Shown here in pieces: positions 49,826-60,500 of a stretch of 64,000 nt of DNA. The notes under the pieces are model-generated. The model was not told the origin of the DNA, ran no database searches, and saw only the letters and a program-made list of their open reading frames with translations. The position numbers and the translations under genes are program-made. Within the stretch, counting starts at the first letter, position 1, and every line of letters begins with the position of its first letter. The stretch spans positions 1 through 64,000 of the forward strand of contig JAPJBO010000364.1 in NCBI GenBank assembly GCA_030068145.1. Direction: 5' to 3'. The stretch is from Diplonema papillatum (Eukaryota; Euglenozoa; Diplonemea; Diplonemida; Diplonemidae).

Positions 49826-50334
49826 GAGCCATATGTGTCATATTATCCCGCGGAGGAAAAAGATTGAATTCTCGTGGTAGAAACCTGCGATGGGTGACGA
49901 ACAAATGCCTGTGTGTTTCTGGATTGATGGTTTCTCAAGGTTCATAGCCACGGTTTGTGGTGGTGCTTCCTGGTTCGTGGGTAGCTGACAGGTGCGTCGT
50001 AACACGTCTCGACGAAAGCAGAGTATCCTGCGAGTCATCTGCAGTCCCTCATGGGGAGCCTGGCGTCTACGTCAACCCTCGATCCCTCCATTTTGTTCCC
50101 TACTGCCGTTCCATTTGAGGGTTGAAGATAACTACTACGGGGATTGTGGGAGCTTCGCTTGGGACTACCACCTGCAGCTGGTTTTCAGCAGGATCCATCC
50201 ACAAATTGACCTACTACTCTGCTCTGCACCCGGCCGTGGCTCTGCTTCTGTTCAAACTCCACGCAGTGACTCTCCTGCTGCTGCTTCACGAAAGTGTTGT
50301 TGTTGTAAAGCCAGGTGACATCGCATGAAGCAGG
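49826..50334. repeat. Half-kilobase repeat, copy 1 (central block orientation A)
   Basis: Left arm 49826-50044, central 50045-50241, right arm 50242-50334. The arms match 51559-51776 and 51961-52061 in the same orientation, while the centre matches in reverse complement. It lies just upstream of the USP gene's first exon. Confidence 0.85.
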
Positions 50335-51210
50335 CGTTCTACGAGACCAGCCTCCAGGCATTTGTGCCGGTAAGCGGTAGGCGGTTTTCAAATGCAGATC
50401 AGCCGGATCCTCCAATAAACTCGTTGCCATTGGGTTTTCGCCGGCCTACTACAATGAGACGTTGGAGGAAGACGTTCGAGAGGAGGAACAAGAGACTATT
50501 CTTCGTAGCGAGCGTCGGGGTCTCGTGGAGAAACACAGGATGATTCTTCCCCCGCTGCAAAAAAAAAGAGAGGGCCCGTTGACTCGCAGGAGGAAACACT
50601 CCTCTGCGGGGTACCCCTCTTCCGTGTGCCAATCACGCGGAAGGAATCCCAACCAAGAGTGCAGGGACCATCTCTCCGGGGAGTATCCGGTCGCCCACTA
50701 CTACGGCGGGCGCAAGTCGAAAAAAGAAAATGTCGCAAGGAAGACATGCGAAACGAAAGGAAAAACGAGGAGGAACGTCCAGCGAATCGTAACTGACACG
50801 TCGTCTTGATCTGTGGCTGAAAGGCCACAAACCAAAAGCTCTCAGTAAACGGAGTATCGGGTGGACGGGAAGTGGGGAGGTCATCACAGAAAGCAAAGAT
50901 TTCCAACTGAATGTCGGAAAGGCACCTCTCGTCTCGCTCTGTGACTGGGCTCACCAAAGGCATCGTAAGAGTATTAGTGGGGTTCAAAAAACTGAATGTC
51001 AGAAAATTGCGGGAGAGGGTTTACCGGATGCTGACGCCATGGCACTAACTTCTGCAATCTAGTCGGGCGGATGTAAGCCGGAACCTGAAACTGACAGGCT
51101 CACCACAAGCGGAGAGCCATATACACTCTCGTCCAGATAAGCCGGGTTTTGAAGCAAGGTCAGTCATATGAGCCGGAATGTTAAACTAGGTGTGGTCGCA
51201 GGACAGCTTT
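50335..51210. other. Non-coding stretch
   Basis: Frames on both strands overlap without recognisable families. A 37-bp word (50656-50692, GTGCAGGGACCATCTCTCCG core) recurs at 63034-63070 with four differences. Confidence 0.45.
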
Positions 51211-51546
51211 CTATGCGACGCAATGCTTCCCGCATATCGCGCATTTAAGTCTGCATTTCCCAGACTGGCAGTCAGAATTGCTACCGCACCTGTCACCGTT
51301 ACTTCCATCCCAGCACCTGAGCCCCTGGCAATACCCGAGGCAATCCGCGTCCGCTCCGCAGACTTTTCCTTCAGACTTGCCCGGTGTGCAGTGTTTCAAG
51401 GGTGGGAACCCCCAACATGTAAGTCCAGCCTGGCAGTCAGAATCCTTACCGCACCCGTCTCCGTCATCTCCATCCCAGCACCTGAGGAGGTAGCAATACC
51501 CTTTGCAATCCGCGTCTTCTATGCAGACTCCTCCTTCATTCAGCTG
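51211..51546 (-). CDS. C-terminal exon of a Cys-rich repeat protein (dickkopf/EGF-like spacing)
   Basis: About 112 codons on the minus strand after a possible acceptor (GAGCTCAG), ending TAG at 51211. It holds two tandem repeats of about 43 residues with the pattern G-x-V-C-x3-D-A-D-C-x-G-Y-C-x3-L-R-C-W-D-G-x2-G-D-x-C-G-x2-S-D-C-Q-x-G-x-C, then CTP and a final K-C-x2-C-x3-C. The regular cysteines imply disulfides and hence a secreted or luminal protein. No start or signal peptide lies in this piece. Upstream sequence is the 0.5-kb repeat, so earlier exons may be displaced or the gene broken. Confidence 0.55.
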   Translation of the reverse strand, partial: QLNEGGVCIEDADCKGYCYLLRCWDGDDGDGCGKDSDCQAGLTCWGFPPLKHCTPGKSEGKVCGADADCLGYCQGLRCWDGSNGDRCGSNSDCQSGKCRLKCAICGKHCVA

Positions 51547-51558
51547 AGCTCGAACGGC

Positions 51559-52061
51559 GAGCCATGTGTGTCATATTATCCCGCGGAGGAAAAAGATTGA
51601 ATTCTCGTGGTAGAAACCTGCGATGGATGTGACGAACAAATGCCTGTGTGTTTCTGGATTGATGGTTTCTCAAGGTTCAAAGCCACGGTTTGTGGTGCTT
51701 CCTGGTTCGTGGGTAACTGACAGGTGCGTCGTAACACGTCTCGACGAAAGCAGAGTATCCTGCGAGTCATCTGCAGAGCCACGGCCGGGTGCAGAGCAGA
51801 GTAATGATGGATCCTGCTGAAACCCAGCTGGTTGGTAGTCCCAGCAAAGCTCCCACAATCGGCTTCACCGTACTGTACCCGCCCGTAGTAGTTATCTTCA
51901 ACCCTCAAATGGAACGGCAGTAGGGAGGGTTGACGTAGGCGCCAGGCTCCCCATGAGGGACTGCTTCTTTTCAAACTCCACGCAGTGACTCTCCTGCTGC
52001 TGCTGCTGCTGCTTTACAAAAGTGTTGTTGTTGTAAGCCAGGTGACATCGCATGAAGCAGG
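51559..52061. repeat. Half-kilobase repeat, copy 2 (central block inverted)
   Basis: Left arm 51559-51776, inverted centre 51777-51960, right arm 51961-52061. The switch points fall exactly after CTGCAG and before CTGCTTC, within a 4-bp inverted GCAG/CTGC. Confidence 0.85.
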
Positions 52062-54409
52062 GGACGAAGAACGTGGCGGATTACGTCAGGTACCGCCGAC
52101 GCCCCGCACCATCATCGTCAAGGGCGACAGCGAACTTGTCGTTGGGCAGATAAAGGGATCAGTTTTCACCACAACGAAAAGTCGAGCTCCCTCTGAGTCG
52201 CACTGCAAAACTACCGTACAGTAGCCCTCACGGGTTTCCTCATGATCCTGGTGTTCTCGCTCGCGACTCTCCAGGTATCAGCTCATAGTTGTCTTCGGTG
52301 ATTCCAAACAATCGCTCTTGATCTGTTGCATAAGAGCAAGCGTGCGTGGCTTTATGCTGTAACTCCTTGCAGGCTTCACAGGTTTGCGGAAGACAACTGC
52401 ACGGGATAGTATTCCGACCAAATGTTGGTAGTCAAGTCCAACTGCCATTCGGATAAACTCTACTAAACACTATTTGGCAACGGCTTGATTATTAGTTGAT
52501 ATAAGCAAAGGCAAAGAGGAACACCTAAAGACGAGGAGAGTTCTAAGGTTGTCTATGCAAAAGGAAACTGGAAGCAAAAAAAGAGAGCACCGGCTGAAGG
52601 AAGACTCAAAAGGTTGGGAAGTTGGGGGGGGGGGGGGGGGGGGAACAACCGGAGTAAGTGTGCTTGATCGTTTCTGTCTGTTTGAGCCGGAACTTTTTGC
52701 TCATTTCCCTAGACCCAAGCACACTTTTAATCTTCTCTTACCTTGTTGGTTTACAATCACAGCTTGTTCGAATTGAAACGAGAAAACGGGGAGATCTACT
52801 AATTTGAACTCGGTTTCAAGGCATTGAACTCTGCCTTTGAGTAAGTAGTCTGCCTGCAGACGACAATGGTTGGATGTCAGTTTCGTTTTCGTTCTCTATG
52901 CATCTCAACAACTGGAAACAAACAGAGGGAAGGGGGCGAATGGAAGAACGTTCTTTGGAAATATGTACCCGACAATGTGTCCTATCTGCACCTTGTTCGG
53001 GTCTTTTAAGACACAGAAGGCGGGCCATCAGCATGGAACCTTCGTCTGCATGCAAAACAAATAGGGGGACAGCGGCTGAAGGCCACGTTGAAAAAGCGTT
53101 GTGCGGTGAACTCGGCAATGAAAACGAGGTCTCTGTCTGTTGCTTGCGCAGCAGCCATGCTGACAAAGCCCCAGTCAAGGAGCAATGGTTGAGATGAGAA
53201 CGCACCTCCAACTCTTACCACTCATCGGTCTCAGGGACTTTCAACCCTCTTTCTCAATGTTCTTTGTATCTTTCCATTACTGTACTTGTTCGCTATCGGC
53301 ATCCGTTGTTCAACCTTGAGAAGCCTCAACTAGGGTCGTCCACGCTTCGATTGTGTGCTGGCTGCCTTCGTTTCGCTCGGGTCCACCAGGATAGGAATCA
53401 GTTGAGGAGTTGACCCGCAGCATCGTCAGTGAACTGTTAAGTGACTCCATCTTCGGGCAACGTCTTTGCTCCCATTGGACGTCGTTAACGTTCAGACTGA
53501 GGTCAGACGTCTTGAAACACGGCCCACGGAGGGTAACACGTGTGCAAGGTCTAGGGTGACGAACCCACAAGCCGCACTGAAAGGGAGATGTGCCAATCCT
53601 TGAGGACGCAGCACGATGGTTGCTCAGTGTTAGAGACCCTACTTCGGAACAGAGTTACTTTCTTGCAGGCTGAGGGAAGAATCTTAGCACTGGGGGGTGC
53701 AAGAACGTGCTTGGAATGGTATTCGCTCAACACAGTGTCGTATCCGCACCGTCGAGGTTCTCATCATAGACAGAATAGGTTTTGGCAGACGTGTCAGTGG
53801 TAGGTTAGCAGGCTGTGTCACCCATGATCGACCAATGGTCTAAGCCTTGCAACCTGAAGCTGCAATATAGCTGTGGCACATTGGGGGATCAAAAAATAAC
53901 TCTGTTTTGGGATTGAAAGAAATAACAAAGAGAGTGTGTCTATGTCGGCACGCATCCCTTTCGCATCGTTAACACTGGTGAAATGAGAAAGAAATACGCC
54001 GGGAGAAGATGTCTAGGTCGGCGTGTCTACTGAAGAGATTGATTCTAAGTTCGTTGTGGGTTTTTGCAACTCTAACGCAAACTCGAGTGAGATACTTGTT
54101 CTCCTGTGGTCTTCTGTGGTGTGCAAATGAGGGTGGATCCTATCAAGCTCAGAAACAATGTTTGTGTGAGAAAGCGAAAGCGAGCCACTACTCATGTGGC
54201 GCTGTAACTCGTCTAGGAGGCGCGCTGCACGCGCCTCTGGCACTGTGGATGATGTAAGCGCAGTTGGGGGCATGTGTCGTGCAGGGGATCGCCTTGTTGT
54301 GGACAAGGCAAATGCTCTTCGTCTTGGCTACGAGTGGCTACCGCGACAATCGTTGGTTGCTTTACTATTTTCTTCGTTTACCGGCCGATCCTCTGAGCTG
54401 GCTTTCCAG
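52062..54409. other. Intergenic region
   Basis: About 2.3 kb without a frame I can assign. A minus-strand frame at 53211-52816 is open for 131 codons but has no family resemblance. The USP and CLASP-like genes flank it. Confidence 0.45.
52624..52643 (+). repeat. G20 homopolymer
   Basis: Uninterrupted G run, comparable to the one at 24489. Confidence 0.8.
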
Positions 54410-54918
54410 TTACAAGCGGTCTAGCTCGTTGGCAAGGTCCGTGTTGCACCCTCGCTTAGACAGGTAGAAGTCAAGCAGGCGAATTTTGGCAGGGGGCAGG
54501 CCCTTGGACAGGAGCAAGGCTGACTGTGGCGCGGCAAGGTAAAGGTCGACTAAGCACCAGGTGGCAGCTTTGCGTAGGTCAGTGGACGGCGATGTGATAG
54601 CGGAATGAACCAGGGAACGCAGAATGCTCAAATTGGCCAGGGTGTGGTCCAGGGACAGCTTCGACAGGAGCCTCGGCAGCACACCGACTAGGACGACCTG
54701 GAGGCACTTTTCAGACAGTCGCCCAAAGAACGTGACCAGGGTATCGAACACGTCTTCGGGATTCATCCCTGCTGTCATGTATATTGCTTCACGGGCACGG
54801 CTGGAGACTTCTCCCTGCTCATCGTCGACGCCCCTAAACAGTGCTTGCATCACCTCTCCGAGCACCTGCGGGCTGCCCGTCTCCCCGGGCATGTTCTCTA
54901 TCACCATCTGGATCACAC
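54410..54918 (-). CDS. CLASP: CLASP-like protein, last exon
   Basis: The acceptor CCGCAG precedes 54918 and the stop is at 54410. It encodes about 168 residues of HEAT-like helices: SSRAREAIYMTAGM..., VLPRLLSKLSLDHT and, near the end, RKAATWCLVDLYLAA and KIRLLDFYLSKR. The last two match the conserved C-terminal CLASP motif (RKAA.xCLV, K.(K/R)LL..Y). CLASPs bind microtubule plus ends and kinetochores. The extension ELDRL is short. Confidence 0.65.
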
Positions 54919-55676
54919 CTGCGGAATGGGTATTGTCACTTTTCACCGTTTGCCGAGAGTTCAGTCCATGTTGGACTGGTTCGCGTTTTTCGGGGTATAA
55001 CACGTATACAACTGTGGCCGACCAACTTCTTGCTCCTGATCAGATCAGCTGAGCGTATCTCGGACACCTTGTCAGCTCTCGGTTCATCTCGGTTCGCCGA
55101 TGCTTACCAGAAGTGGCACTTAACAACAGGATTCTACGTCAGGGTTCAAAGAAGTAATCCCAAACTCACACACACCCAATTGCGCGGTAGCAATAGCAGC
55201 GGTGTGTGGATGAAACAGGTCAATCGAGTGATAGCACACGACTTCAAGTCGGTGCAAGCCCGCAAGAGCTTCTGCCCTATCAGCTTTTGACGGTAGTGTA
55301 GTGGACTGGTTCCGTTCGGAACAGGCATAACAAGCGCTTAACCGCTGTTTTTGCCTGGGTAATTAGGGAGGCTTTCAAGTGGCATTACCTAACAGTGCGC
55401 TCGCAGTTTTTGGTTCGAGGCTTCCTGTGTTCTTGAGCAACTCGCAACGTCCAGCCAGACTGGAGAAGTACACCACCACCTCGGTCAACGACGTCTCTTG
55501 GCGAGTGCACAGTGTGGTACTCGTTCACATGCAAAAAAACGTGACGCTTCCCACGTCAGCACAGAACTTTGATGTCTCTGTCCAAATTGTGGCTGCACAA
55601 GCGTGTTCTGGCCGAGAACACGCGTTTGCCGCTCGCGAACTGTCAAAACTTTGATGTCGCTGTCCAAATTGTGGTT

Positions 55677-55711
55677 GCACAAGCGTGTTCTCGGCCAGAA
55701 CACGCTTGTGC
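55677..55711. repeat. 15-bp perfect inverted repeat, 5-bp spacer
   Basis: GCACAAGCGTGTTCT and its exact reverse complement flank CGGCC. The left arm is part of the 47-bp direct repeat unit. Confidence 0.9.
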
Positions 55712-55730
55712 ATCTAGTGTGCTAAAATGG

Positions 55731-55800
55731 AAAAAGTCCCGCCGCGGGATTGAACCCGGGTCTGCAGCACCAGAAACGGCGGGAACAACTCATTCGCCAC
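55731..55800 (-). ncRNA. tRNA-like Pol III element lacking a D-arm
   Basis: On the minus strand GTTCCCGCCG pairs with CGGCGGGAC (one bulge). Between them lie TCTG-GTGCTG-CAGA and a T-arm CGGG-TTCAAT-CCCG, and TTTTT follows. The 3' half (GCAGACCCGGGTTCAATCCC) matches the element at 15049 closely. It is probably a member of the same dispersed family. Confidence 0.4.
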
Positions 55801-55929
55801 GTATTTTGTATGATAACAACTGCAACTATTACTGCAGGACTGTTTCACTTTCACCTGCCTGACACAGTTAGAATAATATTATGCTGGTTCGGCATTCAGA
55901 TTTAATAAACTCTAAGGTCGGTGGCATAC

Positions 55930-56232
55930 TGATAGCCAGGCTGCGTGTTACGAAGTCGGGATCGCGGACAGAGCGGAGGACGGGTGCCATGAACTCGCCA
56001 TAATGCGTCTGCCACTGCTGCTGGCGCACCTGCCACTGTAGCAGCTGCTTCAGGGCCGCCTGCTTCAGCTCGTTCGGGTCGCTCTGGCCCCAAATCCGAA
56101 TCGGAGCGTACTGTTGCTGCTGCTGCTGCTGCTGTTGCAGCTGCTGTTGTTGCTGCAGCTGCTGTTGTTGCTGCTGTTGCAGCTGCTGCTGCTGCATCTG
56201 TTGCTGTTGCAGCTGTTGCTGCTGCAGCTGCA

Positions 56233-56275
<43 letters not shown>

Positions 56276-56581
56276 GTTCGCGTAGCCCAAACCGGGCGGT
56301 AAAGTCTGTGTGGCCGAAAGCTGGCAGTCACCGGCTCCGGCTTTGCTTCTGGCGTTTGCGATGAGCTGCGTGTGATGGACGCTGAAGGCGATGTCCTGCA
56401 GGGAGGGGATCACGTCTTGAGCGATGGCGAGCAGCTCCCTCTTGCGCTGGTTAGGCAGTACTGACGCTTCGCTCAAGAAGACGGTCGGCTGCAGTTTCGA
56501 CAGCATCTGCAGTGCTGACAAGGTGGCGCGCTCAATTTCCTCACCCTCACTCTCGTGCTCGATGGGCAACGTCAGCGACTT
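55930..56581 (-). CDS. CLASP: CLASP-like protein, Gln-rich middle exon
   Basis: The acceptor CCACGCAG precedes 56581. The best donor is ATCA/GTATGC at 55930. It encodes an acidic helical region (ESEGEEIERATLSALQML), a hydrophobic helical stretch, a Gln tract of about 55 residues (56110-56270, CAG/CAA mixed) and a helical segment ending GEFMAPVLRSVRDPDFVTRS, similar to the W-x-E-x-F...D-x-(D/S)-x2-(T/V)-R stretch of CLASP C-terminal TOG/HEAT repeats. Boundaries are predicted by eye. Confidence 0.6.
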
Positions 56582-56614
56582 CTGCGTGGAGTTTGCTTTT
56601 AGTTCCGGTTGCGC

Positions 56615-56651
56615 GACGCGACGCGGAACGCGACGCGTTCCGCGTCGCGTC
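56615..56651. repeat. 18-bp perfect inverted repeat, 1-bp spacer
   Basis: GACGCGACGCGGAACGCG, A, then the exact reverse complement. It lies in the intron 33 bp upstream (minus strand) of the Gln-rich exon and could form a very stable hairpin. Confidence 0.9.
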
Positions 56652-56934
56652 AAGTACATGATGCAGGCGGTCGGGGCATCGGCGACCGCAGCTGAATTTA
56701 GTATGCGGCCTCTAGACTGCCCGCCCGATCGTCGCTTTCGCCTGCCTCTTTGTTGCGGCAGGTGGTGCCTGTGCCGCGCGCTTACCCGCCGGCGTCACTC
56801 GCTGTCCGCGGGAGAGGAGGGCCTCTTCCTGGCTTTGCGTCGTTCGGGGGTTGCCGGCACGCTCGGCTCGTCCAGTTGGTGGTGGCTGCGGCGGCAGCAA
56901 CGCCGCCGGCCTTCTTTGCGTCAGCGTCGGGCGT

Positions 56935-57537
56935 TAAGCATTGAGTTCTTTTGAGTACATGAACCACATGGATTAGCATCCACTTAGCCGTTAAACATTG
57001 GGAACTTTTAAGTACACGGAACACACGGATCTGCATGCACTACGACAGCCGTTAAGCAGCGGCTGCCGGCTTATCCCGTGACACCTTTTATATGTAGTTG
57101 GTTATCATGAATAGACTACATTAGGGTAGATAAACTCAAGACTTTGTTTCTTAGTTTTTGCCTTGCCGCCGGAGCGAACGCACGCGCGCAAAAGAGAAAA
57201 GAAAGACTCAAAGAAAACTGTGGGTGCAGCGCGCACACGAAGGCTGCAAGGCGTCCCCGCCATGTGAAAACGCTTTCAGAGGGTTCCGGCGGGTTCCGGC
57301 GGGTTCCGGCAGGTTGGAAATGCCATTCAGAGAGTTCCGGCGGGTTCCGGCGCGCCGGAACCCTCTGAATGGAATCGCCAACCCGCCGGAACCCTCTAAA
57401 TGGCAATTCCCACTCGCCGGAACCCGCCGGAAGCCGCCCACGTCAAATTTTGTTAAGCATTGAGTTCTTTTAAGTACATGAACCACATGGATGCATTGTT
57501 AAGCAGCGGCTGCCAAAACTTGCCGTGACACCTATTT
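56935..57537. repeat. Direct repeats and CCGGAAC hairpin block beside the Penelope-like element
   Basis: A block (AAGCATTGAGTTCTTTT, ACATGAACCACATGGAT, GTTAAGCAGCGGCTGCC, GTGACACCT) occurs at 56935-57091 and, shorter, at 57453-57533. Between them are GGGTTCCGGC tandem units facing CGCCGGAACCC units (57278-57430), and a 30-bp inverted match (57122-57151) to the Penelope-like coding region. This looks like the pseudo-LTR or scar of the adjacent element. Confidence 0.6.
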
Positions 57538-60500
57538 GATGCAAGGTAAAGGAGAAAGTTGGAAGTAATTGGGAAGTTGATATTTTGTTGGGACCCTCGT
57601 AGCTCGCTGGGTCAGGCGCGCCAGGTAAGTGCTGGGCTAGTTCTTGTCTGGGCTCGGACTGTGAAGTCCTCTTGGGTTTCCGTCGCAAGTTCTCTCGTGT
57701 ATGCTTACACCGAACCAGTTTGCGAATGGGTTTCCGGACCTTGTTGTCGCTATACCACAGAAGCGACACTTCGGCACGGTGGCTTGTGGGTCAGGAAGTT
57801 GTGTTTCTGGGATGTTCGCGGGAGGGCTTGCCTGCGAATCTTGCGTTTGTGACGGCGTCTGTCGTGGCAGCTCTGGTGTAACAGGTCGAGCTGGTGGCTG
57901 TTCCCTTGAGTCCAGTCGAACGGAAGGCTGTTCTGGTGACTCTGGTTGAGCGGCCAGATGTTCTGGTTGTTCTTCTGATGGTTGGGGGACAACACGCGGG
58001 CACGCCTGTTCCTCTGTACTTGTCGCTGAAGCAGAAGAGTTGCGGGGAGGGTCTGCGTTTGGGTTGTGGAATCTTGCGAACAGGCTTTCGGAGTACGGTC
58101 CCTGTATTGGGATGTAATGCACTTGAGCGATATAACCTAGCATTACGGGGGTCCCTGACTCACCTACTGTCTGCGTGTGAAACCTGTTTCTCTCGTCAAT
58201 GGAAAACAGGTGTATTTTCACGTTTTTGAGCTTTGTGTAGGCCACGAGTGAAAGGTAGTCGCCCCAGGTGTAGTTCTCGCGGAGTTTTGCAATGTACTGG
58301 GAGAGGTCAAGGTCGGGTAGGAAGATCCTCAAGTCACTCTTGTGCGATTCCCAGTAGTCTGCTAGCTCGTTGCGGAGGGCCATCTGGTCTCCCTGTTTGT
58401 AAGACAAGCTCAGGAACAGGCAGTTTCCATTTCCAGCTACGGAACGCGGCTGCAATCCTATTGTCCTCAGTCTGGACATGAGTCTCAGCTCTCGTTTGAG
58501 AAGCCTGTCACGTGAGTTGAGGTTGTCACTGTCTTTAGGGGGTTTCGGTGGTTCGGCATTGGGGAAGAAGGTTGGAATGTGGGTTTCTTTAGAGAGTGAG
58601 GATACCACTTCGCTTACTTTCTTTGTTCTCCGACGCCCTACTCTTTTTTGTTCTTCTACGATTGGGAAGCCTGCGTAGTAAGATACAACGCAATTTTGAA
58701 ACCATTGCTTGAGAGAACGTTGCGATGCGCCAAGGTTTGGCAGACGTTCTTGCACGCCGTGATGGAAAACGGCTTTCAGCTTCTGAATCCGATGGCCTCT
58801 GTTTAGCAACAGATACAGCACTAGCTGGATTTCTCTCAGCGCGTCGTGCCAGTTGTTGCACAAATTGAGGCAGCGGATGAGCAGATTCTTAAGGATCGCA
58901 GACCCTTGGTGGTCCGGGATCGTGGACCACTGGTGAACAAAACGTACTGGTTTGAAGTGCCAGTTTCTTGCTTTGTCATTGACCGAGAGTCTGACGAAAC
59001 TGTGATGGTCGTCAGTGGACTGCTCCAGCCTGATCCGTATTCCTAGATACTCGACGTCTCCTTCTTTTAAAGTCGTTTCTTTGTACGTCATCTTGTAGAA
59101 TGACGAGGGCGGTGGTTCTACTCCCCAAGTGAGGAAGTCGTCCATGTACCGCTTGGAGTCCCGGTGTGCTTTCGCTTTTGCTTCGTCTTGTTTCATGAGT
59201 TCGTCCACGTACCGGGACTCCACATCGTAGCAGTACAAGTTTGCAAGATCAGGCGAGGCGTTGGCACCGAGTGGCAGTCCAAAGATTTGTCTCATGCACA
59301 CTCCGCCTTGTTCAACGAAGCAGTTGTCAACGCAGAGAGCGATGAGGGCTTCGATGTCTTGTAATGTGTACGACTTCTCCTTTGAGGTGCCGCCGAAAAG
59401 CTTGAACTCGTTGGTCTTCGCGAAATCGAAAGCCTCCTTCACTGCATTTGAAACACCTTTTTTAAGGTCTTCTTGCGGCAGTTCATTGAACATTGTTTTG
59501 AAGTCAAATGTTCTGGGGAGCTTTCTTCGGAGGAACCTGTAACGCTGTTTGATTTCGGCAGCAACTTCATCCGCGCTCTCGATAATCCAATATCTGGATA
59601 TTCCTTTTTCGGCCTTAAGGATATCGTCCTTAGCTTTGAGGTGTTGCATGACGACTTTCAGGAGCTTTGACAGTAAAGTATTGGCTTCTGTGGTTGCTGC
59701 TTTTGGCTTTCCTTTTGCTGGTTTCGGTTGAGGAGGAGGGGGGGGTGGCGCTGGAAGGGGTTCGTCATCGAAGTCGAGGCCGTTAAGTTCTCTCTCTTGA
59801 GGAGGAGGGTTGCGGGATGATACGCCAGCTATCCAGCGCATGCCTTTCTTCTCCTTATGCAGTTTCGGGAGGCCGTATAGGTAAGGCAACTTACCTGTGG
59901 AGCTAAAACCCAGCGACACATTCCTTGCAGCCAAGGTTGCTCGAAGATCGTCGACGTCCTGGACGCTTGCGTAGCAGCTTGAGCGGAGTTGGTTTTGCAG
60001 CATGCGATGATAGTGCTTTTTGCAAATGATACCAACGTCGTGCCTACTTTTGTCTACTTTTGTCAGGACGAAGTGTGTTTTCAGTGTTTTAAGTGCATCA
60101 AGCGCTTTCTTCGAGAGGGTGTCAGGGGTGAGATGTGGGTGTTTGACAAACCTCGCTTTCATTTCTGCAACGATGACTTCTGTTAATTTCTCTTGTTCTG
60201 GGGGGGAAACGGCTTTGAACGTAGAGGTCACGTAACTAGACACATCGTTTTCCATGTTTTCAAAGACGTGGTCAACATGAGAAGGAAGTCTGTATTTTAG
60301 GCCCATGTCAAAAAGGTGAAGAAGCTCTTCGTCCATTTTTATGTCGTGGGCTGTGCACATGACGTGACCTTCGTGAGTTACGTCGGTTGAGTTTTCCTTG
60401 AGAAACTGTGAGCAAGGACAAGGTTTTGCTAGGTCGTGAAAGTCTCCTTGGGCCGTATTGAGACTCTCTTCGGTCACGTTAAGCAAGAAGCTAGACGTGG

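Larger units (their letters stand above)
54919..55929. other. CLASP-like gene intron
   Basis: Contains a 47-bp direct repeat (55569-55615 and 55651-55697), the palindrome at 55677-55711 and the tRNA-like element at 55731. Confidence 0.5.
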
